A stretch of 64,000 nt of DNA, from assembly GCA_963760985.1 (NCBI GenBank), contig CAVXFM010000015.1:558001-622000 (forward strand). The letters run 5' to 3'. A program made the position numbers and the translations under genes. Shown piece by piece: positions 36,530 through 44,530 of this stretch (positions within the stretch are counted from its first letter, which is position 1; each line of letters starts with the position of its first letter). Source of the DNA: JACRDG01 sp963760985 (GTDB taxonomy: Bacteria > Desulfobacterota > Desulfomonilia > Desulfomonilales > Desulfomonilaceae). The notes beneath the pieces are model-generated. The model had not been told where the DNA came from. It did no database searches and saw nothing but the letters and a program-made list of their open reading frames with translations.

Positions 36530-36793
36530 CTAAAACTGTCCTTTACGCGGTTTCGCCTCGTTTACCCGAAGGCTGCGCCCCATGTAATCCTTGGAATCGA
36601 GTTCTTCGATCGTGTGAAGGCCTTCCTCACGTTCCGACATTTCTACAAAACCGAATCCTTTGGATCGCCCTGTGGCCCTGTCCATAATTACCTTGGCCGT
36701 TTCTACTCGTCCGTATTGCTCAAACAGATCTTTGAGCTCATCATCACTGGTCCTGAACGGGACGTTTCCCACATAGATGTTGATACCACTCAC
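36530..36793 (-). CDS. RRM-type RNA-binding protein
   Basis: 87 aa from a GTG at 36793 with AAGGGG upstream (an in-frame GTG at 36811 is possible). It is one RNA-recognition motif: RNP2 is INIYVGNVPF and RNP1 is SKGFGFVEM, with the usual beta-alpha-beta spacing and a short basic tail (NEAKPRKGQF). Bacterial single-RRM proteins are cold-shock or post-transcriptional regulators. It is a stand-alone gene. Confidence 0.9.
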   Translation of the reverse strand: MSGINIYVGNVPFRTSDDELKDLFEQYGRVETAKVIMDRATGRSKGFGFVEMSEREEGLHTIEELDSKDYMGRSLRVNEAKPRKGQF

Positions 36794-37019
36794 CTTGACA
36801 CCCCTTTCCACTGTGTACCGGGCACAGATAACTCCCGAACTGCTTCATGAGAGACGCACCACCTCGCGACAGATTTCGCTCGTGCTCTCCGCTGAATCCG
36901 GTAGAACGCGGACATCCCCTCCGGGGATCGTCATCCCTATGTTGGTGTTAACCTGGGGAAAGACGGCCATTTGAATTCGTTTTTTTGTAGTATGAAAGAC
37001 GGACCTTGTAAAGAAATTC

Positions 37020-37145
37020 CTACGAAAATGCATTTGCGGGGGAAGGCCCTTCTTGAAAGAAGGACCTTCCCCCTAACCCACATGACCAATAACTTCAAGC
37101 ACTTGACAGGTCCCGCTGGTTGCTGGGCAGGGTGCCATTTTCACG
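37020..37145. repeat. Family A palindromic repeat, copy 4 (inverted)
   Basis: It reads in the opposite direction to copies 1-3: ACGAAAATGCATTTG, then the GGAAGGCCCTTCTT/AAGAAGGACCTTCC stem, then the CCCGCTGGTTGCTGGGCAGG segment, to CCATTTTCACGG. It lies just beyond the 3' end of the LivK-type gene. 36812-37019 contains no supported gene. Confidence 0.75.
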
Positions 37146-37181
37146 GTTCGTTGTGAACCGCCAGTGCTCATCACGGTGTTA

Positions 37182-38378
37182 CTATTTGGCAGTCTCAAGG
37201 GGCATGATCTTTCCACCTTTGACCACACACATTTCCAGGGATTTGTCTTTGTCCAGGCCTGTGTGGTCGTCCGCGCTCATGTTGAATTCGCCGGTGATGC
37301 CCAACCACCCGTGCGTCTGCTCGATCCCGTCCCGGATGAGCTTTCTGGCCCTGGCAGTATCCATGGTAGGGTTGATGTGCTTGGCTTTCATGGCGTTCAC
37401 CACGATCCAGAACGCATCGTATGCATGACCGCCGAACGTGCTGGCAGGTCCATACTGTTTTTCGTACGCTTTCTTGTAAGAGGCGAGGACTGCTTTGTGG
37501 AAATGGGTCATGGGCAATTCGTCGACCACGAGGAGCCTCCCTGTCGGAAACATGGCGCCGTCAACCGCGGACCCGGCAACCTTAATGGCCTTGGGATTGC
37601 CGAACGAATGGCTATAAAAGAGAGGAACGTTCCAACCCATCTTCCGCATGTTCCTTGCCACGATAGTTTGGGTGGGGACCAAGCCCCAGGTCACTACCGC
37701 GCCTGCACCCGCTTCCCTGGCTGCCATCAATTGCTTGCTCATGTTAATACTGTTTACACTGAAGTTCTTTTCCGCGACGACTTTGATGCCGAATTGCGGG
37801 GCATTTTGCCCCAGTTTCTTCAAGCCTTCAGCCCCAAAAGGCGACTTTTCCGTTAAAAGAGCAATCTTGGTTACCCCCATCTTCTGGATTTGCTCCAAAA
37901 TCCTTATGGCCGCGTGCGTGTCAAGTTGCGCGGTCTTGAAGGTAAACCGGGAATCCTTCACCGGGGCCACAATAGCCTCCGCAGCTGCGCAGGAGACCAG
38001 CGGAATCTTTGCCGACTCGCACAGGGGCTTTATTTTCAGGCTGTTGCCGCTGATGCTTGGACCGATAATGGCCAGCACGTGGTCCTGTTGGATAAGCTTT
38101 TCCGCCGCGGACTTGGCCCCCGCCGCGAGGGTCTGGTCGTCCACGATGACCACTTCCAAGGGGAAACCGTTGATGCCTCCCGCTTTGTTGACTTCTTGCT
38201 CGAGCAGCAAGGCGGTATTCTTTTCCGGAACGCCCAGAGCCGAAGCCCTCCCTGTGGCAGAAAAGATGGCGCCGATCTTGAGCGGTTCCTTGGCAGCCGC
38301 GTTCACGGTAGTGAAACTGGACACGCAGAAAAACAGGGCAAGCAATCCCCCTAGCAGGATCTTGCATGTGGCCTTCAT
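37182..38378 (-). CDS. LivK-type periplasmic amino-acid/small-molecule binding protein
   Basis: 398 aa from the second of two adjacent ATGs (38378), chosen for spacing to AAGGAG. A signal peptide (KILLGGLLALFFCVSSFTTV) is followed by the type I periplasmic-binding fold: LKIGAIFSATGRASALG, LAIIGPSISGNSL and YDAFWIVVNAM. This is the ligand-binding part of branched-chain amino acid ABC importers, though ligands vary widely. No permease or ATPase genes are adjacent, so partners must be elsewhere. Confidence 0.85.
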   Translation of the reverse strand: MKATCKILLGGLLALFFCVSSFTTVNAAAKEPLKIGAIFSATGRASALGVPEKNTALLLEQEVNKAGGINGFPLEVVIVDDQTLAAGAKSAAEKLIQQDHVLAIIGPSISGNSLKIKPLCESAKIPLVSCAAAEAIVAPVKDSRFTFKTAQLDTHAAIRILEQIQKMGVTKIALLTEKSPFGAEGLKKLGQNAPQFGIKVVAEKNFSVNSINMSKQLMAAREAGAGAVVTWGLVPTQTIVARNMRKMGWNVPLFYSHSFGNPKAIKVAGSAVDGAMFPTGRLLVVDELPMTHFHKAVLASYKKAYEKQYGPASTFGGHAYDAFWIVVNAMKAKHINPTMDTARARKLIRDGIEQTHGWLGITGEFNMSADDHTGLDKDKSLEMCVVKGGKIMPLETAK

Positions 38379-38690
38379 CATGTACTCCTTTCGTGCGGGA
38401 AGAGTGGTGCGGAGACCTTCAAGGGTAGGAAGAGCGAGGATTGAGCGAAAACTCCTTCCATCTTTCATAACCCTAGCATCTCGTCGGCTCCAGGACAAGG
38501 TGTTTCGGGAAGGTCAGCCTCGTGCGCGGGCGAATTCTGCATCAAGGGCTGCACAGCCGCTCGTCTCCGCCATACAAAAGGTCAATATTTCATAATTGTG
38601 AACTCTCGCAACCGGCCGTACTATCTTGTCGCACAGTGGCTCCGTCCCTCGTCATGTCGCGCCGAAGGTGAGAAACTCTCTTGCGTGCGG

Positions 38691-39164
38691 TTACGCAGGA
38701 ATCAGGCCGATATCGAAAAGCCGCGGCAGCAAGAGAATTATGACGATCACGATGACCGCGAACACGCAAATGACCACGAGAATATCAGGCACGACAGAAA
38801 ACACAGGCTGACCCGTATTGATATTTCTCCTCATCTTGAGAAACCTGATTCCGGACACCAAGGTAGCCACGCCTGCGATGAGGAAACAGAAAAGGCTGAG
38901 ATACATCATGGACTTGTGACCGACCCCGTGCACCGGGATTCCGCTGAGTCTCATGATATGCTCCATGAAGATGTCAAACCGCTCAATGACAAAGCCGAAT
39001 GCCAACAACGAGATGCTTGTTCTGGACCAGGAAAGGAACGTCCGTTCATTTGCCATGTGACTGCGTTGCCACGCGAGAAATATTCTGTCGTCAGACATGA
39101 TGGCCGGCGGTCGAGGAACCGTCTTGAGGTCATCCTGCTGACTCTTGCCATTTTTGTCGTCCAC
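38691..39164 (-). CDS. DUF202 (YidH-like) inner-membrane protein
   Basis: 157 aa. The DUF202 signature ANERTFLSWSRTSISLLAFG (residues about 38-57) includes the first span. Two more spans follow (MMYLSLFCFLIAGVATLVSG; DILVVICVFAVIVIVIILLL). The N-terminal 37 residues are polar. The family is widespread and its biochemical role unknown. It is monocistronic, diverging from the Cache-protein gene. Confidence 0.85.
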   Translation of the reverse strand: MDDKNGKSQQDDLKTVPRPPAIMSDDRIFLAWQRSHMANERTFLSWSRTSISLLAFGFVIERFDIFMEHIMRLSGIPVHGVGHKSMMYLSLFCFLIAGVATLVSGIRFLKMRRNINTGQPVFSVVPDILVVICVFAVIVIVIILLLPRLFDIGLIPA

Positions 39165-39424
39165 GCTTTGGCCTCCACAGGTGAGAGTTCTTTTTCAGAA
39201 TCTTCTCATAGCAGGTTGCGCAGAAACAAGGAATCCCTGTGCGCTTTCTTGTGATCGACTTGGAAGCGACGGTGAATCGGGGCTCTCGTTCGCTTCGGAG
39301 CGCTCACGGCACGACCCCCGGCTAGGCCTTCGAGAAAACGTTGCATTTCAGGATATCCTGCTATACGGTTTGCCGAGGGGTGGGGCCGACAAGCCTTAAG
39401 ACCGTCAGCAGAAGGAGGTTTGTT
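39165..39424. other. Divergent intergenic region
   Basis: 260 bases between the divergent DUF202 and Cache genes; it must hold both promoters. No convincing -35/-10 pair or palindrome was picked out by eye. Confidence 0.3.
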
Positions 39425-39889
39425 TTGAAAAAGACTCTCGTGTTGTGTCTGGTTCTTTGTCTGGGACTTATTACCGCTGGTGTTGCCGTGGCTGATGATG
39501 CGGCAGATGCAAAGGCCCTCGTGGGAAAGGGCTTGGCCATGGTAAAAGAGAAAGGCCTGGATGCAACCCTGAAGGCTATAGGCGATCCCAAGGGACCGTT
39601 TGTGAAAGGAGATCTGTACCTCTTCGCGGGATCACTGGGTAAAGTCACGTTGCTCGCTCATCCGTACGCGGCCAAGAAGCTCGTAGGCCCCGATCTGAGC
39701 AAGATAAAGGATTCCAAGGGCAATTTTTTCTTCGTGAAGTTCCAGGAGGTGGCGTCCGGGCCCGGAAGTGGTTGGGTCGAATACATGTGGCCCAAACCGG
39801 GAGCTAAAACCCCCTCTCTCAAGAAAACCTTTTTGATGCGAGTTCCAGGTCAACAAGCTTATATCGCAGCCGGTTACTATGTGAAGTAG
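39425..39889 (+). CDS. Secreted single Cache-domain protein
   Basis: 154 aa from a TTG at 39425, six bases after GGAGG. The signal peptide (KKTLVLCLVLCLGLITAGVA) is followed by a Cache_2-like domain: a long helix (ADAKALVGKGLAMVKEKGLD), PFVKGDLYLFAG, AHPYAAKKLVGPDLSKIKD and VEYMWPKPGA. Such free-standing domains bind small ligands in the periplasm and may present them to sensors. No chemoreceptor or kinase is adjacent. Confidence 0.8.
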   Translation: MKKTLVLCLVLCLGLITAGVAVADDAADAKALVGKGLAMVKEKGLDATLKAIGDPKGPFVKGDLYLFAGSLGKVTLLAHPYAAKKLVGPDLSKIKDSKGNFFFVKFQEVASGPGSGWVEYMWPKPGAKTPSLKKTFLMRVPGQQAYIAAGYYVK

Positions 39890-40092
39890 CCTTGGTCAAT
39901 TCGTGCCTCACCTGCCCGCATATCCCACCTCTGAGGACGGACTTTGGGGTGGGATCAACTGCCATTTTCCCTCTTGTACAATGCAGTACGCTTTCCCTCC
40001 GATTCGACGCACACACGCCTGAGAGCAGTGGCCAAAAGCTCTCATAACGATTCGCTTTTGAATGTATCACTTAGGGGACGATTTCATAAATT

Positions 40093-40165
40093 CGGTCACG
40101 AATTCGCGTAGGATGCAGCGAGCTGGGCGACCCGCATCTGTCGAGAAAGGACCTCGAACGATGCG
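40093..40165. repeat. Family D repeat, copy 1
   Basis: The unit GGTCACGAATTCGCGTAGG with GCGAGCTGGGCGACCCGCAT, ending CGAACGATGCGGT, recurs at 56088-56165 in the same direction and at about 58880-58962 inverted. It lies in a 647-base gap without genes. Confidence 0.65.
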
Positions 40166-40213
40166 GTTCCCGACGGTCACCACATCCTTGCCCTTACGGT
40201 CTTGCTCGTGTAC

Positions 40214-40475
40214 ACGCGAATCGGGATCACCTCATGGCAGTGCATGTGAAAAGTGGCGGGAGTCCTCTGAACGAAGATTCGACGGCTCTGCGTCGCTCGA
40301 AGTGAAGAGGAGCTTCCGACACCCACGGATCAACGAATCGGACAGAGCTTTTGGCAATCCGTATAAACGCGAATCGGGATCACCTCATGGCAGTGCATGT
40401 GAAAAGTGGCGGGAGGTCCCTGAACGAAGATTCGACGGCTCTGCGTCGCCCGAAGTGAAGGGGGCCTCCCGCCAC
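40214..40475. repeat. Family C repeat, two direct copies
   Basis: Copies at about 40214-40320 and 40369-40475 share CGCGAATCGGGATCACCTC, GCAGTGCATGTGAAAAGTGG and GAAGATTCGACGGCTCTGCG almost unchanged, 155 bases apart. A third, inverted copy is at 19312-19380. 39890-40536 contains no gene. Confidence 0.75.
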
Positions 40476-40536
40476 TCAAAAAGAATCAAACGCACGAAAC
40501 GTTCGACAACCAGTATCACCCCGCGAAGCGATCGGC

Positions 40537-41742
40537 TCAGTACGTTCCGATGATGGCGATGCTGCACACATTCATGAACGGCACACCGCCCAGATTGTGG
40601 GTAAGGCCGAATCGCGGGTCCTGAATCTGGCGTTCGCCTGCCCTGCCATGAAGCTGCAAGTACATCTCGTAAAGCATGCGAAGCCCGGACGCGCCGATAG
40701 GATGGCCGAAGCACTTGAGTCCCCCATCCACTTGGCACGGCACACCTTTGCCCTCGCGGTCGTAAAAGCCGTCCAACGCGTCCCAGACCGCCCTGCCTCG
40801 CTCGGAAATGTGCAGATCTTCGTACGTCACCAGTTCGGTAATAGAAAAGCAATCATGGACCTCCATCATGCTGAGTTCCTTCCTGGGGTCCGTGATCCCT
40901 GCCTCCTGGTACGCACGGGTGCTGCACTTGTCCGTGGTCAGGAAATGGTCGCCGTCCCATCGGTTGAAACCCATTTCCTCCCCGCTGCTCAGCGCCAACT
41001 GAAGCGCCTTCACCGTGACGAAATCCTTGAAGCCCATGTCCTTGGCCTTCTCCACTGTGGTCACGATCGCACACGCAGCGCCGTCGCTCACTCCGCAGCA
41101 GTCGAACAATCCCAAAGGGTGGGCAATGATCGGCGCGGCCATGACCTGATCAATGGTGACGGGCTTCCTTAAATGCGCTTTGGGGTTGAGGCTTCCGTTC
41201 GCGTGACTCTTTACCGACACGTGCCCGATCGCACGTTTGAGATCCTCATCGGCAACACGGTACTTGGCTGCATACGCAGTGGCAAGCTGAGCAAACGCAC
41301 CAGGAGCGGTGATATTCGGCCACCAGAGCCAGCTCAAGGATCCCCAGCTCGAACCTGGATTGGGCAATCCTCCATAGCCCGTGTCTTTGAGCTTTTCCAC
41401 TCCCATTGCCAGACACATATCGTATGCGCCGGAAGCCACCGCATACACTGCTCCTCGAAACGACTCGGTGCCGCTCGCACAGAAATTCTCCACGCGAGTC
41501 ACCGGGATGAACGGAAGCCGAAGGGTCATGGAAAGCGGCAAACCGCTCTTGCCCACATTGATCTCGTCCATGCAGGTGCCGAGCCATGCAGCCTGAATGT
41601 CGCCGGGTTCGACGCCCGAGTCCGTGAGACATTCGGTGAACGCCTCCACCATCAATTCCTCTGCGCCCATATCCCAGCGCTCGCCGAAACGGCTGCAGCC
41701 CATGCCGATAATCGCTACCTTATCTTTAATCCCTGTGGCCAT
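40537..41742 (-). CDS. SCP-x-type thiolase (acetyl-CoA acetyltransferase)
   Basis: 401 aa from the ATG at 41742, after GGAGGAACG. The nucleophile is Cys88 in VENFCASGTES. The C-terminal region has GGLKCFGHPIGASGLRMLYE, with the catalytic His, and closes NLGGVPFMNVCSIAIIG. This is the SCP-x/sterol-type thiolase subfamily, which cleaves 3-oxoacyl-CoA and often needs a DUF35 partner. It is the last gene of the leftward acyl-CoA operon, 29 bases after the DUF35-containing fusion, consistent with the final thiolytic step. Confidence 0.85.
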   Translation of the reverse strand: MATGIKDKVAIIGMGCSRFGERWDMGAEELMVEAFTECLTDSGVEPGDIQAAWLGTCMDEINVGKSGLPLSMTLRLPFIPVTRVENFCASGTESFRGAVYAVASGAYDMCLAMGVEKLKDTGYGGLPNPGSSWGSLSWLWWPNITAPGAFAQLATAYAAKYRVADEDLKRAIGHVSVKSHANGSLNPKAHLRKPVTIDQVMAAPIIAHPLGLFDCCGVSDGAACAIVTTVEKAKDMGFKDFVTVKALQLALSSGEEMGFNRWDGDHFLTTDKCSTRAYQEAGITDPRKELSMMEVHDCFSITELVTYEDLHISERGRAVWDALDGFYDREGKGVPCQVDGGLKCFGHPIGASGLRMLYEMYLQLHGRAGERQIQDPRFGLTHNLGGVPFMNVCSIAIIGTY

Positions 41743-41771
41743 GTTCGTTCCTCCTGCCGACCGCGGCGTGC

Positions 41772-44509
41772 TTACATGAACTTGAACAGCTTCTCGATGA
41801 GCTGCGATTTCATGAGATCGCCCTCGATTTTGAGTTTTCCCGAGGTGTACGCGACCATTGCTTTCAGCTTGCCTTGCATCATGCTGAGGAAATCCTCGTC
41901 TCCCATGATGATGGTCGTGGTCGGTTTTTCGTGCGTGCCTTCCTGCACTTCGCACGCGCGGTCCTTGATCGACACGTGCCATTGCCCGCCTCCAGGGCCG
42001 CTGATGCGAAATTGAAAGACCACGTTGACGCCCGCGGCTTTATCCGCCTGAAACCCCTCGGTGAAACGGTCGAAGACCGCCTTGACCGTCAGTCCTCCTG
42101 GCGACGGAGCACCTTCCTTGGCCGCGGGACTGAACGCTGCCAGCATTTCGCCCAGTGCGACCGTGGCATTGCCGGATTCCTTTGCTGCCTTCATGCCGTT
42201 GATCGCGTCCCAGGCCTGATGGATTTGCTCGGGGGTGGGAGGGGTTCGGCCATCACCGACCACCGCTCCAGGACCGGTGACCACAGCTGCCCGATTAAAA
42301 CACCCCATACCCGCGTTGAAGATCATCCCGGTCTCCGCGCACTCTTCCGAACAGAGATACAGGACCATGGGCGCGACAAATTCCGGTTTGAGTTTTTCCT
42401 GCAGATCCGGGGGCAGGAGGTCTTCGGTCAACCGGGTCAGGGCAATGGGAGCAATCGCGTTTGCCTTGATGTGGTGTTTTTCGCCTTCGAGCTTCAGGGT
42501 GTTCATAAGGCCCACAAGTCCCATTTTGGCCGCAGAATAGTTGGTCTGGCCGAAGTTGCCGTACAGGCCGGCCGCGGACGTGGTCACCACGATGCGACCG
42601 TAGCCCTTCTGTTCCCGCATCTTGAGGAAAGCAGGACGGCTCACGTGGAACGCACCGTCCAGATGCACGCGCCATGACCGCATCCCATTCCTGCGGCTCC
42701 ATCTTGGCCAGGGTCTTGTCCCGCAGGATGCCCGCGTTGTTAATGACAATATCCACCCGACCGAAGGTGTCGAGCGCTTTCTTGACGATTGCCTCACCGC
42801 CTTCGGCCGTGGCCACGGAGTCGTAACTCGCCACCGCCTGGCCGCCAAAAGCCTCGAATTTCCGTCACCACCTCGTCCGCAGGCGTGGAAGAGCCTCCTG
42901 AGCCGTCTCTCGCTCCGCCCAGGTCGTTTACCACTACCTTGGCTCCCCGTTTTGCCAGCTCCATGGCGTAGAGCCGGCCCAGTCCTGCACCCGCTCCGGT
43001 GACCACGGCCACCCGGCCGTCAAAGCGTAACTCAGCCTGTCCCGGCTGATCCGGCTTCTCTTCCGCGACGGGGACTGCCTTCCAGAAGTATCCGGTGAAA
43101 CCGCGTTCCTTGTCGGTCAGTCGCTTCCTGAACGCAAGCGTGACCGGCTGCCCCACGCGCACATCTCCCAGCTCGCAATCCGTAAAGTCGGCCATGTACC
43201 TGCCGCCGCCCTCGAATTGCACCATGCCGTAGATTGCAGGCGGATCCACAGATACCGCGAGCAGGTCGCCGGTAAAGCTCTTTACCTTTGCCGGCACATC
43301 CGCGAACTCGTATTCCTCCTGGGTATGCACCGCGTGGCAATCGGGGTTCACGCATACGTCCATTTGCGGAAATTGGGGCGTGCCGCATTCTTTGCACTTT
43401 CCCCCTACCATGCCGGTGAGCATTTTGCGCTTGCGCCAGAGCACCGTCATTGCGGTCTGGGAGGGGAACTCCGCACGGATGCCCATTTCCGTCTGGATCA
43501 GGTCGCGGAACTTGAGAAACTTGGGATAATTGTCAACCGTCTTCTTCCTGGCCAATGACCCGTGAATGCCCGTCCGCGCCGGAAACTTCACGATGTTTTC
43601 GGTGACCTCGAAATACAGTGCGTCGCACCCCTGGCCGAATCCGGCGAGGAGCAGGCGGTCGCCGGGTTTGGACTCTTCCAGGGCCTTGACGAACATGACC
43701 AGGGGATGAGCCGCTCCTGTCTCGCCGCACACTTCGTGGAGGTTGTCCGCGAGTTTGTCAGGTCCTGCGCCGAGCTTTGCCGCGATCTTCCGGTGCTCGG
43801 CCTTGAAGAAACACGGAAAGATGAGTTTGTCCACCTGATCCATGGACAGGGAAAGTTTCCCGAACAACCCTTCAATGGCCTCGGGTATGATCTTGGAATA
43901 CCCTGCGTCCCTCACCCAGCGCTCTTCCCACATGTAGTCGTACTTGTTTCGCTCCCCGCGAAAATGATCCACAAAGTCGTGGGTCACGGAATACGAACCC
44001 TTGTATTCCGCGATCACGTTCGTGTCGCCTACCGTCATTGATGCGGCGCCATCGCCGAACCACATCTCGTAGAAATACGCGGCCTTGGCTTCCCGCTTGT
44101 CCGCAGCCACCACCAGCGCCTGCTTCGCGTCGCCCTGGCCCACAGCCGATAGTGCCGCGATGAGCCCGCTGGTTCCCGCGCGCAAGCACGAGGTCAGGTC
44201 GGTCGCGACAAGGTTGTCTTTCAGATTGAGCGCGGTTTTGACGATTCCCGCATTGAGACGATCTGCAAAGGGCAGCGTAGTGGAACAGAGGTAGATAGTA
44301 TCCACCGCTGTTTTGTCCATGCCTGTCAGGCAGTCCCGGGCAGCAGCCACGGCCATGGTGACGCTGTCCTCGTCCCAATTGCAAAAGGAACGCTCGCCCT
44401 GAGCCACCATGACGATAGCCGGAGCAAACCAGCCCATGCTTTGGAATATGCTCATGCGGTCGAGCCGCAGTCTGGGTATGTATCCTCCGTAGGAAGTGAT
44501 GCCGATCAT
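41772..44509 (-). CDS. Four-domain fusion: HMG-CoA-synthase-like, DUF35, SDR and SCP2, two frameshifts
   Basis: The ATG at 44509 starts an acyltransferase domain of the KAS III/HMG-CoA synthase type (nucleophile candidate Cys108 in TDLTSCLRAG; His in ETGAAHPLVM). A zinc ribbon follows (CKECG, CVNPDCHA, about residues 375-395) with an OB fold of the DUF35 type. Next is a short-chain dehydrogenase (VTGAGAGLGR, NNAGILRD, NYSAAK) and last an SCP2 lipid-binding domain. Breaks near 42850 and 42685 each need one extra base removed; the restored protein is about 910 aa. The SDR-SCP2 half is a close copy of the neighbouring hydratase fusion. It probably reduces or oxidises a hydroxyacyl-CoA and performs a C-C bond step; the substrate is unknown. 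Confidence 0.75.
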
Positions 44510-44530
44510 CGCTGGCTCTCCTCTGTGGGA

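Noticed and set aside
37648..38595. Plus-strand ORF of 315 codons opposite the LivK-type gene
   Set aside because: Antisense shadow; the minus strand has a signal peptide and clear binding-protein motifs.
40214..40475. CRISPR-like direct repeats
   Set aside because: Only two units of about 105 bases, not short repeats with regular spacers, and the unit recurs elsewhere as a dispersed repeat.
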